64,000 nucleotides of DNA from Paramacrobiotus metropolitanus (GCF_019649055.1 NW_026570271.1:310001-374000), one strand, 5' to 3'. Shown: positions 36,720-48,740, counted from the first letter of the stretch. Program-made: numbers and translations. Notes: generated by a model from the sequence alone, not told the origin.

Positions 36720-37720
36720 ATGGAGAAATCAATCCAAATTAAGGATACAGACAATTTTGTCACAAAAAATGAATATAATTGCGCAATCATGTGACACATG
36801 TACACGTAAATCGCTGTCTTAGATTTTCAGTAATTCTTAAATCGGTTTTGATCAGTATCTGTATGTCTTTTACTGCAGAGAAACCATCATTTGCATGCAA
36901 AAATTCAGCAGTACCTGTAAGCTGCAACTTCTTCCTTTTTGGTAGAACATTTAAAATAAAACGGTTATAGTCAGTATACTTGGAATCATAGGATGACATA
37001 AATAAGATGCCCCGGAAAGATGGCTGAGACGTAGACGACTAAAAGTAGATGTGACACACTGAATCTTATGGATTTCCTCGAATGTGCAAAATTAGCCCTG
37101 CACTGCGACTGCAGTCTACACTGTAGGCTGTAGACTCTACAGCCTGCTCTCTCTTTGGACCTTTGCTTCCGTCTGCAGTATTTACAGCAGCTACAGTACA
37201 ATAACTAGAAATTAAAATGCGGTTAAAAAATCGATAATTAGTCCAACAAACAGCCTGCAACTGTAGCACATGCGCAAAGCACGAAAAATAATATTTGTAA
37301 GAGGCGATCATGTACGTTTCCTAGACCTGTACAGCTCTGTACTTTAACCGCTTGATCCTACCGCATATTGTAATACGATTATCATTCCTTATAAGGTTTA
37401 TATCGTAAATTCGCATAATATGGCAAAGCAACACCGTTATTAAGGTCTTCTACTGATGAATATTTCATAGTTCTACGTTCAACTTAAACTCAATTCAATT
37501 TCCAGAAAAATGATGGTATCAAGTTAGTTTTGGTTTAGATTCGTGCAAAGTTATGTTCAATTACAGCAAATGTTTGGGAGAATTCAGATACTCTGAAATG
37601 CTGAAATCAAAATATGCCCTGAAACTTGGTACAGGGCCTGTGTATTTAAATTTAAATTCCGCAGTGTGATAGCTAACATTGTTAAGTAACTTAATATGAT
37701 AGCATTGAATTAATGTGCCA
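36720..37720. repeat. Tandem segmental duplication, copy 2 (upstream flank of unit 3)
   Basis: Counterpart of 30640-31930. The minus-strand frame 36787-36999 (MSSYDSKYTDYNRFILNVLP) is better preserved here than in copy 1, and may be an old exon. Confidence 0.6.
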
Positions 37721-38009
37721 TTTCGATTCCACACTATTCAGTTACCGGATGCTGCGCGCGCAAAGGCCAATTATACCCATGTATTGTAACTGGCTTGTGC
37801 TAAAAAAAGTGTAATTATATAACACACACACGCACATATGGTTGCCGTTAGTCGGACCGACCGACGTTCGAAACCGACAAGATGGAAAATTTTTCTCCGT
37901 ATTTTTCTCAAAGGCTTCCTTGAAATAAGGTAGGTCCTTGAAGCCATCAGATAAAGCTCATAGGATTATTTAAGTTATTCAAAAAAATACCGTTAATCCA
38001 CGGGCTTAC

Positions 38010-38640
38010 ATGTCGGCTCAGCAGCTGGTCTGGAAAATAAAGCAACCGGCGATACTGCTAAGGACTTTAATCTCAGTGTACTGTATGTTTACGATAGTTG
38101 TAGCCGAGCCACTTCCAAATTATAGTTACTCTAGTGGCTTTTATACCGGAAGTTTGGAAGAATACGTCTTTGACTGTTTAGTTTCCCTCCTAATTAATTC
38201 GGTTTTACTCGAAAACGTTCCTAAAAGTGATTTCTTTAAATCAACTACGAACAAATCTCGCTTCACAATACATTTTTGTAAATAAACAAGGAATATGCAT
38301 CAACTGGTTTACTAGCAGACCGCAGCGCAGCTTCTACCATTTTGTTTCAATAGCAACCCTAATAATAAATCAACTGGCCGCGCCCTTGTCAAATAATAAC
38401 TTATGTATATTAACAACTACCTACTACACGTTGTTCGATTTTATTTGTTTTCTCATAACGGTTAACAAAGTGACTAAAATAACAAAATATGTGCTTTTTA
38501 TTCGCATTCTTGGGAACCCACACGACCCGCAAAACATTTGTGCTTCCGATTATTATGATACACTAAAATGCGCGTATAAAATCGAAGCAACAAATACCGT
38601 CCTAAGCGTACATCAAGTAGTCAGATATCATGACTCGTGA
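38010..38640 (+). CDS. Doubtful membrane/secreted protein frames
   Basis: Two overlapping plus-strand frames. The first (38010-38285) starts MSAQQLVWKIKQPAILLRTL, with a hydrophobic stretch that could be a signal anchor. The second (38227-38640) has two hydrophobic segments (HFVSIATLIINQLAAPL; LFDFICFLITV). No family is recognised. Length exceeds most chance frames here but the region is A+T-rich, so this may be noise. Confidence 0.15.
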
Positions 38641-38761
38641 AATGCTATCAAAAAATAGCATTAAAGAAATGCGAGTGAGCACTTACAGCATGATAGGTTA
38701 ACCTGGTAACAATTTGTATTCCACTATGCACATTACACCAATAAATCAGTGGATGGTTTGA

Positions 38762-38960
38762 TACAGTGCATGGTACAGTCCTGCAGCGCATTCTGGGATT
38801 GATACTTAACAATGTGTGCACCCATCGACGGCCATCGTTGCCGGTTTTCGGGTCTTAGGTTTCGATTTTTTCTTACAATCTAAAAAAATTGTGTGTTGAT
38901 AAGAGTGTGCATGTTTTGTAACTTGTAGTTGTACACATTTTATGGTTTCTCCGCTTATTA
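38762..38960 (-). pseudogene. Decayed exon 2 of the HTH/zinc-finger family
   Basis: The DNA matches the end of exon 2 of unit 4: GCAGCGCATT, GATTGATACTTAACAATGTG, TTGCCGGTTTTCGGGTCTTA. A 10-nt insertion (GACGGCCATC-like duplication) breaks the frame inside the second finger, and the first finger is barely recognisable upstream. It lies just downstream of unit 4, so it may be a leftover of a tandem copy. Confidence 0.7.
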
Positions 38961-39486
38961 TACATATCTGCATGCGCGTAATTTGAAGTAGGAAGCTACA
39001 GAAAGAAGATTTACAAATGGGTGTTTCTGACGGTATTTCGGACGGTTGACACTAATTTGATAGTTTAACGGCAAAGACTTTTCAAACGGCGTTTTTGAAG
39101 GCAATTGGAAACGGTGAAGGTAACGGCAAAGGTGAAGTTGAAAAAGGCAAATCGAAACGGCAAAGGCAGAAGGGCGGCAAAATAAGGTTGGTCGACCCGA
39201 TTTGTTTGTTTCTCTCTGGCGCTCAACTCAGCGTTTTATTCTCATTCACAGCAATATAAGCGGCAATTAAGGTATTAGTGTTTCAGACTATAGAAAATCA
39301 AAATATCTGACAGCGGCCAGGGCGCCCCTAAACTTTCAGAAGTCCCAAAATGCTTCCAAAATATTAAAAAGTTTACTAGAAATGGGAAAATTTGTCGCTC
39401 GCATTTAAATCTGAGCGACAATTGCAACTGGTAGCCAGCTGAGTTAGGCAGGCAACAAATTTTGTATTTGATTAGCCACCATTAAT

Positions 39487-41454
39487 TCAGTTTATAGTTG
39501 TAATACTATGCATACAGTCTTGCAGCGCATTTTGCGATTGATACTTCACAATGTGTCGGCCCATAGTCCCCGGTTTTCGGGTCTTGAATTTACATCCTGT
39601 ACAATACAAAAAAATTCTACTGGCAAGCAGCTGTTCGTGCTCTTTGTCGGCCAAATGCAACAGGAAGTCTTTCTCTTCATCCCAGTGTAAACGGCAAATC
39701 TGGCACTGATACCTTGCGCTACGGCCGCTCGTGCTCGGATTATCTGGCGGAAGCAACGGTATTTCCGAAGCAGCCCGAGCACATCTGTCCGGGGAAATTG
39801 TGGAGTGTTCCACAATTTCTTCCTCCTGTTTTCCTTGCTCGGAGAATTGTCCAGGTGGGGTGTCTGTTCCGCAGCCAATGTCTGAAATATCCATACCCTT
39901 ATGATTTTGGCATAAAATAATTTTCATCGCTAAATTGGCATAAAATAATTTTTTATATCTTTTCTAAAATAATTTTTTATATCTTTGAAAATATATTTTT
40001 TTCACATCATGAACTTCTGGCCGAAGTCGATTTTTGAAATAATAAAACTGCATAGAAATTCGTATTTTTGTAACTACCTATTAAGGAAGCCTACGTTGGA
40101 GTTGTTGTGTTTTTCAGTTATCTGAACTTATGTAGAACGCTCAGAAAAAAATTTGCTTGCAACTGGAACTTAATACTACTATTATGTTTATTGTATCTGG
40201 TCTTCTTGCCATTCATTTTGAAAATTACGATGACTCGATTTTAAAAAATAATATCTTTTAACTCATCACTTATATTTAGGCATTTAAAGAAATGGATATT
40301 GGGAGTTAGAAGATGTTCTCGGATTCATAAAATCAATGACAATACATATGCGGAACCCTAACCAATACATAGAAGTAATGCAAAAAAGCAAACTTCAAGG
40401 TTAACATTACTTCCATATCTTCAACTAATAATTTTCAGTAAAATCATCTCATAAAAATAAACTAAACGATTCACTGCGCAATGCGCATACCACTCCTATC
40501 TTGAGCGATGCCGGCTGCTTCTTGATAAAGCCCTGTCTCCTTCGAGGAACATCCGCACTGTCCGTCTTCTAGCAAAATAGTGAGAGCAGTCCCAGCACCA
40601 CTTGCTCCGCCTTCGTGGTGGGATTGCAACGGCGAAGTTGCCGCCGGTCGCGATTTGGGAGTTAAACTGGCATCCATCAATATCTTTTCTACCCGAAACG
40701 GTGAATTTCCAGCGCACTTCCTTTTAATCGCTCGAAGAGACCAGCCCTGCTCGAATAGCCTGAGAACAACCGGGCGCAATGCGTCGTACCTCTTTGGATT
40801 CTGTTCGGCAAAGGTTCTCCCCGCTGCGCCCAGTACTTGTCCAATATCGTAGCCAGACATATTGGTCTTCTCCATAATATAGCAGCAAGTGTGACCTTGG
40901 TCGAATAAATCCAGGATGTACTGTTTGCTTGCGGGAGTAAGGTTGCACGCCGTTTTGAAAATCTCTGTTTCTTTCTTTGGTACAGCTTGGGATCCTTGAA
41001 TACTAGAGGTCGACCGTAACTGATCCAACAGCTGCCGAACAGTTGTGGAGCGACTCTTGACAACCTTTGGTAAGTTTGCGCCATCGTCGCTACCATTTTG
41101 CCGTTTCCTAAAGATTCCCGTACGCCCAGCCGCACACAACACCTGCTTAATGTGGGGGCGGGACAAGTTTGCTCTGCGCACAATGTAGGAGCAAGAGTAA
41201 CCTTTGTCGAATAGATCAACGATTTCTTGCCGTTCCTCCGCCTTTAGTTCGCATAATTTCCGCGTACGGACTCTCGCCGTTTCGGTCGCTGGCTTGCCCC
41301 AGGATCTTTGGATGCTGGATGGTGAGCATGACTGATCAAACGCGTTCCACATAGCGGCAGAGCGGTCCTGTGCAGTCGTTTGTGGGCGGGCATTATTGTC
41401 ATAGCCCCATGTTAGTTTCGGATCTGGCTGCATCTCCACAATTTCGGCTTGCAT
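39487..41454 (-). CDS. HTH/zinc-finger family protein, unit 4 (three HTHs)
   Basis: Two exons, 41454-40491 and 39929-39487, with 468 codons plus stop. The donor GTG/GTATGC follows DRS and the acceptor is AATTTAG, in phase 1. Exon 1 differs from units 2 and 3. The N-terminus is unrelated (MQAEIVEMQPDPKLTW), and the first HTH type occurs twice, at about residues 69-110 (EIVDLFDKGYSCSYIVRRAN) and 172-213 (YILDLFDQGHTCCYIMEKTN). The second HTH type follows at 223-265 (RLFEQGWSLRAIKRKCAGN). Exon 2 has the U1-type finger YQCQICRLHW ... HLADKEH and the Tyr-ending finger CTGCKFKTRKPGTMGRHIVKY. The frame is intact. It groups with the orphan exon at 46394 by the shared LADKEHEQLL. Confidence 0.8.
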
Positions 41455-44400
41455 GATGTTCTTTCAAGTTATGGCGCAAAATGGCTTTTAATTATGGAGG
41501 GGAGATTGGATGTATGACCTGTAACAGCAGGGCTTTATTCACACCTGGCCTCCCCAATTAGCGCCTGCTGCCGTGTTAGTAGATGCTCATCCTTCGCAAC
41601 ACAATGTACTGTACAATGATTTGACGGAAAAGCTATTCAGAACAGAGCTCCAAGTATTTAAATATGATTTTGTCTGAAGTTACTTTTGAAGATTGAATAG
41701 GACTTTCACAGTTTCTAATTTCAAACAGTTTTGATGCAGGCCTACAAAAAACAAACGTTGCGTATTAATATAATGCTGCGTATTAATAGCATGATAGCAA
41801 AGCAAATTGCTTATACGGGCGTACAAGAAATTTATATAATTGGAGGCTCGAGCCAACGAGTATGTTACATATCCTACCTGGAAGTTTTCGTTAACGATTT
41901 TGAATTACTGTATCTCTTGCCAGTTGGAAATGGACCATTTTTACCGACTGTTGAACGATATTATTATTTTTACATTGGTGAATTTCACGACTTGGCTGAT
42001 GTTTATTGTGGCCGAAGAGTTGCGTGCGGTCACGCACCTTCTGCTGCTCGGGGATACGCTAGCATAGTTCCAAAAAAAATCAGCGCCTCGATATTACAAA
42101 TATTTGAATATCTTTGGTTCGGCTGTGTTACTATCTTATCTTCGCTTGGCAGTATTTCCACCAAATAATTTTACATGAACTATTCTGCATAACAGTATTG
42201 TATCATCAGTAAAAGTCAGACAGTGAAATCGGCAAGTGGCTCCAGGAGCATGCCTCTGAACCTCGCATACACGAATTCTTACGTCCGCTTTTATCGATCG
42301 AAATTCAATATACGAAGCAACGCGCGGTTTCCGTTCTCACGGTCATGGATGGAACCGACAATTTATTATAAATTTTGCTGCTGTAGTTAATTCTGCTTTT
42401 GCTACAAAACGAGTTTACTGTATCCGCCTTCGGCCTACTGTTAGAAATAATAAACAGTGTAATTATGCAGTTCACTGCGTCACATATTGTGTGGTTGAGA
42501 TTAATAATCAGTTAACAGGCCTGAGGAAAACAACTGACAATAACTTCCTAAATATCCTGCGGAGTGTCTGCATCCCATCGCATAATTGTACATTAATATC
42601 AAACAACATCTGTACACACTATCATATGATAAAATGCTCAAGTATTGTTTAATTACTGTACACAATTTTGCTTCTTATAGGTTCGACTACTAAAGTAACA
42701 ATTGTAAGGATAAAATTTCAAAATAATTTCTCATGTTTTCCACACTATTTTGTTTGGAAACTGCGTGCCATTAGTAAAACCGGAAGTATTAGAGAAGGGG
42801 ACAAATGGACGGAGTACGGAAAGAGGGTGCCTGTACATATATATATTCAAGAAGTTTGGTGGTTATCTTTGGTGGTACTATAAAAATTATTAAAAAAGGA
42901 CAGCGACGTAATCCATTATCTTACCCTTAGTGTAATTTTCAGTCAGTTCTCATACGATTAAAAGCACCAGCTTCCACGCACGTAGCTTCTTTAATCACGG
43001 CGTTCAGAAATCGGGCATCTCTAGAAAATCTTCGTCATCTGGCTCTTATAATTTCCATCATCTTCCACTTCATAATCGCTGTCTGGTCCATACATCAATT
43101 TTTACGTCATCGAAGAACAATTATCTTCTTTTTATCATCAGAACGACGATAATCCATATGCACGGTTTCAAGTTCAACATATTCCCGTATACAAAGTTGT
43201 TGTTACACGCTGTCGGCAGGACACTTGAAAGATAAACTACATATGTACGTGCTCGTATAAGTACGACTTTAATCAATGTACTGTAGTATCGGCTGAAGGC
43301 AATAAAAGCCGGCTCGAGACACAAAAGATTTCGAAATTAATGCAGCTTGTTTCGGTGCTTCCACGTTACAAGGTCAGCACAGTGATTGCGGCCTATGCTC
43401 TAGTAAGGCTGTCTAGGAGAATATTTTACAGCCGGCAAAGTGAAACCAGTGCGGAACACAGAAGCGTTTGCGGTCTGATAGCCGTACTCGCACGGGCCTG
43501 GCCACGGGTACTGTATTTACGAAATATTTATTATAACGCTGTGCGCTGTACTATGTACAAGCCCAACCGGAAACAAGAACTGGAGTGTATACAGGGAGCA
43601 AACGCAGGCACACAGGTACAACTCGGCTACATGTTCATGTACGCCTCGTACAAATTTCTCCGTTTACACTCTATAGCTAGCTTTTGTTAATTCCGGATAT
43701 GAGCTTGCTTGAAAAAACGCAAAGCAGTGACACGATTTTTTTCTGCTCGATGCCCAATTATATTTGCTAGTTTCTGTATGTAAATTTATAGCATGCCCCC
43801 ACAGTTGGGCTATTGGTCTTCATCGCATCATTCGCATGCACCCTTGACTTCCGGTTGGCATTCTCGACTGCTATGTAATAACATGCCAGTCGGCAGCAGA
43901 CGGGCATGTCGTACATGATCAAAAAAGTTCTTGGAACAACCGGCATTCAGTGCCATTTCATTCAGAAATAAGAGCGATAGGAGCAGGCCATTTCTTCCAC
44001 AACTAGTCTGGGGACGTATGCGATACTGACACGACGTACCATTGGCGCTAGCGGTTTGTCCGGAGTGATGCTGGCAGATTTTCCTCGGTGGCACTGTCCA
44101 AGAAAGCGTACGGTGAATCAGCGCAATCGTCCGCAGTCTCTTCCGGTGCGTGAATGCATGGCATGCCCACGGATACCGAGGCGTAAAATATACGATCTGC
44201 ATCCCAGCCGAATTAACCGACGAAATTCCTTAAACTGTGCCCTCCGTGCATCGGAAAAGTCGTTAAAGGAAGAAGACAGCAGTTATCCATGTGTCAGAAA
44301 GATAGAAACAATGTTCTGTAAAACAGTAACATACACCAACTGATTACCTAAGTACAGATATATACTGGTCTCAGTGGTCTCCACACCAGTAGACCATTTT

Positions 44401-45223
44401 GTTTAATTAAGCATTATCGGAAATTCAGGATATTGTTGATAATCTTCGTCTATGCAATATTCTAACGGTTTGTATGAATTTTAACATTCCACTGTGTATA
44501 ATGTATGTACGAACGTCACCGGGATATCCCAAAATGCGTTTGATGCGTTTATGACGTGTGCGGATTTGTGTGCAACCCAGCGGCATCCCGGAACTTTCAC
44601 TTTTTGAGTAACTTTTTAAAAGCTCTAAAAATTAGGGATTCCAAGGTGATGCAATAAGTACGAGCCCTATAATGCGGAAATAACAGCGTATACGTCAGTG
44701 TTAAATTTGCATGTTTAGTTGGTCGAAGTTAAGCGAAGGTCATCTACGTTCAACAATTACAAAAAAACATTGCGTACGTCAGTCAAAGATAAAATATTTC
44801 TTTGTTTAATATTTCTTTCAATGAGATAAAATATTTCTTTTATTTGGCTATCATAATATAAGATTCAGTGGTGAGCGGACAAAATAATTACATGGCGCGT
44901 CAGCCGACGGGCCATGTGTAACAGGCAGTCGGCCAAATGAACTTAAAAAAATATACTAACCAATTTTGCGCATTAATTTTAACGAACATGTTCGGCAAGC
45001 GATTATTTTTGTGTTGCGTAATGTTTTGAGCTGAGACCACTAGTTGCAATAGTTCTTTCTCAAGGACGCAATCATAATTAGTGAGCTTCTGGGATTCAGT
45101 GACGAAACAAAACCGGACAGTGTGCATTTTCAGCTAGGTAGGCAGATCCGCTTCCAAGATACCGTTGTTGTCGCACCTTTCTTGCGCTACTTCAAGTATA
45201 CGTTGCGACGCGGCGACCGGTGC
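41455..45223. other. Spacer with no supported gene
   Basis: Several 60-145 codon frames exist (for example 41731-42168 +, 43340-43690 +, 43828-44202 -), but none has a recognisable domain or consistent splice sites. A minus-strand acidic stretch near 44040-44200 (PEETADDCADSPYAFLDSAT) looks protein-like and could be an exon. Confidence 0.35.
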
Positions 45224-45395
45224 TTACAAATTTAGGTATCCGAAATAAATCCACAGTGCAAACAACTCATCCAAGGCGCGCACGGACAACGACAGGTCTT
45301 CGTTGAAAGTGTCTGCAGAAAGGGCTGTGTCATCACACGACAGACTAGCTAGCAGCTCGTTAAGAAGGGCTGAATCCACGAGACGTCGGTCTGAC
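45224..45395 (-). CDS. Possible exon of an acidic protein, related to 0.64-1.33 kb
   Basis: The minus-strand frame reads ASDRRLVDSALLNELLASLS, then CDDTALSADTFNEDLSLSVR, and ends at TAA. It aligns with the tail of the broken gene near 0.8 kb: DSALLNELLASLSCDDTALS against GSAILDELLAAYPGVDTAMS. Two related sequences sharing this pattern argue that it is coding. A frame at 45514-45711 on the same strand (MVLVQEFLYGLARGYQLNDY) may be an upstream exon, with a possible acceptor at about 45395 (AAAGCCAG). Function is unknown. Confidence 0.4.
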
Positions 45396-45719
45396 GCTCT
45401 ATTCTGGCTTTATTAATGTAACAGCAAAAAACACACGTCCTGTCTGCATCTTCTGGCCAAACCGCAGCAGGTAAAAATCATATAACCTGTTTTCTCCAGT
45501 CGACTCCGGGTGATCATAACAACCACTTGCAGAAATCCAGAAACCAATCCAGATTAGGGATAAAATAAAAATTCCTCCATTCCTGATCGCTTTTGTAATC
45601 ATTAAGCTGATAACCGCGCGCTAGTCCATAGAGAAACTCCTGCACCAGTACCATTGGCATCGGAGAATAATTATGTTGTCTTCTACTCGGAAGATCAAAA
45701 TTAACGGTCATTTAGTCTG

Positions 45720-46393
45720 CATGCACCGTTAACTTTAGATTTTGATTATTCTGCGAAAGGACAATTTATAATAAACAAATTAGGTCTTCAGTCAGTCAGT
45801 GGAAGTCTACAGTCGAAAGCTTTAGTCGTTTAGTATAGAAATAGGAAAGTATTAGAAGGACAATAGACACGTGAACTCAGTATACTACAACTACACCGTT
45901 GGGTACGCCGTACAACGGTGTATTCGATGTAGTGGTAAACCGTACAACCGGTGGTTATTATACTGTAATTACATGACCATTTGCAAAGTATTGACATGCG
46001 TTTTTGTAATTGCGTTTAACTTCCAACATCACCATGGTATGTCTCAGTAATATTATGCATATCTTGTGCTCGTAGGTACGTTTCTTTTTAGGTACATAAA
46101 TGAATTAACCAGTACTCGGTCATTGGCCTAAATTTACAACCGGTAAAGTGGTGTCCCGATCGGCCTACCATATCATTGAGATCTCTGTTGTTTCAGTTTG
46201 CCTTTTTAAACTTCTACTTTGCCGCCGTGAATACCCTCGCCATCCCAAAAATGTAAACGTCGAAAAATTTGCAAAATTCGTTATCGTTAAATATACTAGA
46301 ATCAGCGTAAGAAAATACGAACAAACACAGCTGTCGGCATGTTGGTTTTAAGCAAGTGACAATTTATACTGTAATTATTGCAACATCCATAAA
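45720..46393. other. Intergenic, nothing recognised
   Basis: A+T-rich with no supported features. Confidence 0.4.
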
Positions 46394-46827
46394 TCAGTTA
46401 ATAATCTTAACACAATGCATAGTACGATCTTGCAGCCCATTTTGCGATTGATACTTAACAATGTGCCTGCCCATCGTTGCCGGTTTCCGGGTTTTGAGTT
46501 TACATCCTGTGCAACGTAAGAAAATTCCGGTCGTTAAAAGCTGTTCATGCTCTTTATCTGCCAGATGCAAGAGGAATTCTTTCTCATCTTCCCAGAATAA
46601 GCGGCAAACCAGGCACTGATATCGTGCACTAAGGACTCTCATGGTCGCCTTATCCGGCGGAAGCAGGCATGTTTCCAAGGCAGCTCTAGCATCATTGTCA
46701 TTGAAAATAATAGAGCCTTTCATAATTTCTTTCTCCTTGTTTCCGTGGTCGCAGAAAACTTGTCCAGGAGCACTGTCCATGTCGAGGCCAGCGTCCGGAA
46801 TACCCATACCATTCTGATTTTCCATCG
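46394..46827 (-). pseudogene. Orphan exon 2 of the HTH/zinc-finger family
   Basis: An intact exon 2: acceptor GAAATTTAG at 46828-46829, phase 1, then AMENQNGMGIPDAG. The U1-type finger is YQCLVCRLFW ... HLADKEH and the Tyr-ending second finger CTGCKLKTRKPATMGRHIVKY. There is no exon 1 upstream where the other copies have it (0.5-0.9 kb away). That position is now occupied by the satellite and foldback complex starting at 47.35 kb. The exon is undamaged, so it may be a young orphan or be spliced to something I cannot see. Confidence 0.7.
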
Positions 46828-47348
46828 CTAAATTTCCACAAAAACTTTTGTTATGTTTGGATATACAAGTCAGTTACACAAACATTGAATTAATGGCCGA
46901 ATCCTGTACGTACACCCCATTGAAGCAATGCTACAATACGACCGAGCGGTGTGTGCAGATGTATATTCTATTCCGTTGCATATTCTATGTTCATATCGAA
47001 CGGCACAATATTTTAGGTTTGTATCAACGATTTATCATCTTTTCTGCAAAATCAAAGGCGAAATAGTTTTTAGCAAAATGTATCACTTAACCGGTTATGT
47101 AACACAATGCGGCGTACCCGCCAACCAGAAACGTTACCCGAAACGTAACATTTCCGGAAAAAACTTAGACGCCCGGCATAGTTCAACCTAGCAAATCGGA
47201 ACATGGAAGTAGTTATTTACTGTTATTTTGAACGAGACGAGAGTAATTATTTGCTCCACATGCGCCTTTTCTTTTAATCATAGTAATCATAGGTCCACAT
47301 ATTCTTATCTTCTGGAGATGGTCTTTTACAGACGGCAGAATATACAGT

Positions 47349-47386
47349 ACAAGAAACAGCCTCGGCTTCGCCTCCGCGTTTCTTGT
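47349..47386. repeat. Palindromic tip motif of the foldback complex
   Basis: ACAAGAAAC and its complement GTTTCTTGT enclose CCTCGGCTTCGCCTCCGC. The same motif recurs at 59731-59759 in this orientation, and at 59511-59539 and 62130-62158 in the opposite orientation, at the outer limits of the repeat blocks. Confidence 0.85.
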
Positions 47387-47635
47387 GGTCAACGGCCACT
47401 TTATTTAGTTCTCAATGAATATTTATTAAAATAACATATTTCGTCGAAGCATAATCGGTGCATCGCATTAGCGCAAAAAACGGATTTTATTTAAAAACAC
47501 GGATTTGATTTTTATACGAGTATGATTTTTTTTAATCAGTTCATGATTCTCTCAAATCACAATAAATTCTCACAACTGAATTCATGATTCTGTGAACTTT
47601 AACCTGATCAATCTGGGTAGTGGAAGCTCGGTCAC

Positions 47636-47935
47636 TGGTTCAAGTGACGAATCTTTGCAATGGACAGAAGTGCCTGCTTGGTCCCCCATTCAGCTATAGG
47701 GGAATAGGGGTGACCTATAGGTGACTCGTTAGCTAACGAGTCCCGTACACTGGACAGTACCGGTAACTCGGTCACCCGCTCACCTATCGGATCCCGTACA
47801 CTAGACAGCACCGGTAGCTCGGTCACCCGCTTACCAAACGAGTCCCGTATACTGGACAGTACCGGTAACTCGGTCACCCGCTCACCTATCGGGTCCCGTG
47901 CACTGGACCCTACCGGTAGTTTGGTCGGCTGTCAC
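47636..47935 (-). repeat. 51-bp satellite array S1
   Basis: Tandem units of 51 bp containing ACTCGGTCACCCGCTCACC. On the minus strand the unit is open in one frame and reads as a 17-residue repeat (RVTELPVLSSVRDPIGE) through five copies. Related arrays occur at 53495-53800, 57217-57310, 59235-59440, 59540-59715 and 61865-62128. Confidence 0.85.
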
Positions 47936-48154
47936 TCATGTAGAAATTGTCCTCGATGACAGCGTTACATACAGAGTATATAGTCGTTCTTGTTGTAATA
48001 ACGGTCTGCTGATTAAATTCATTCTGATAGTTTAAATAGTAGAAATGACTTTCATATTTAGCTATATTTTAGCTGGATCACGTAGCAACATTGCCTAAAA
48101 ATACTCCGATAATACTTATAAGTACAATAATTTAGTTGCATTTGGTGAAGGTAG

Positions 48155-48301
48155 TCAAAACTCTTCCGCTTTGGCGTTCGAAGCGGGAGAGGTTTCGAAA
48201 GAAATGAATACTATCTGGCCGGGTTTTCGACTACGGGCTTTCAGAATATAATATTGGTTTGGGTCAGTCTTTTCTGGTTTGCCGGCTCTGGTGTATCCCA
48301 T
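48155..48301 (-). CDS. 48-codon frame in the left arm of element A
   Basis: Starts MGYTRAGKPEKTDPNQYYIL and ends NAKAEEF-stop. The right arm has the same frame at 53098-53244 (+). The two copies differ at only 3 of 147 positions while the flanking arm sequence is clearly more diverged. All three differences change an amino acid (P/Q, E/K, K/E). No family is recognised. It could be an exon or a region homogenised by recombination. Confidence 0.35.
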   Translation of the reverse strand: MGYTRAGKPEKTDPNQYYILKARSRKPGQIVFISFETSPASNAKAEEF

Positions 48302-48579
48302 TCGTGGCTATATAAATCTGAATTAGGATATCACTGCAAAGTATGATCTGGGCTAAATGCAGTTAACGTATGGGTACTCACCCTTAACAAAACCGAGGCT
48401 TGCGAAAAACCAGCTACCACGGGACACTCTCTGATAAAAAATGGTAAAGTGTGCCACAGACGTTTAGGCCTTATTATTCTCGTCATTCGTTCATGGATTT
48501 GGCCAATCTATCTCGTATTTCTTTGTACCGGCATATACTTTTGTAGTAACGACTAGTGCCCTGCAACGGAGTACAAAAC

Positions 48580-48740
48580 TGCGTCCAGTCCGATCCAAAC
48601 TTAAAAAATTTTATCCGAACCCAGTCCGACTCCGAATTCTAAAAATCGTACTCCGACCAATCCGATCCGAAAATATTTTTGGCCAATCCGAACCCACTCC
48701 GATCCGATCCGAAAAATTTTCCAAAAGAATATTACTTAAT
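48580..48740. repeat. CCGATCCGAA-type minisatellite
   Basis: Irregular repeats of CCGATCCGAA / CCGAACCCA separated by A- and T-rich pieces. Inside element A. Confidence 0.75.

Larger units (their letters stand above)
35278..38750. other. Spacer upstream of unit 3
   Basis: No certain gene. The segment 36720-37720 is copy 2 of the tandem duplication. A 5' flank block near 35300-35345 (CACCCAAGTA then TTCAATTCCGTTCTT) resembles one near 52405-52450 upstream of unit 5 and may be a conserved promoter region. Confidence 0.4.

Noticed and set aside
41731-42168. 145-codon plus frame with hydrophobic stretches
   Set aside because: Composition follows the local A+T-rich sequence, no recognisable family, and an overlapping frame is equally hydrophobic.
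43340-43690. 116-codon plus frame
   Set aside because: No domain or homologous copy in the window; likely a chance frame.
43828-44202. 124-codon minus frame and overlapping acidic frame near 44.1 kb
   Set aside because: Two strands and three frames are open in part of the region. No motif, no clear splice pair; only an acidic stretch remains suggestive.
47555-47600. ATCACAATAAATTCTCACAA block resembling the 3' flank of unit 2
   Set aside because: The match is short and A+T-rich; not enough to claim a lost family unit here.
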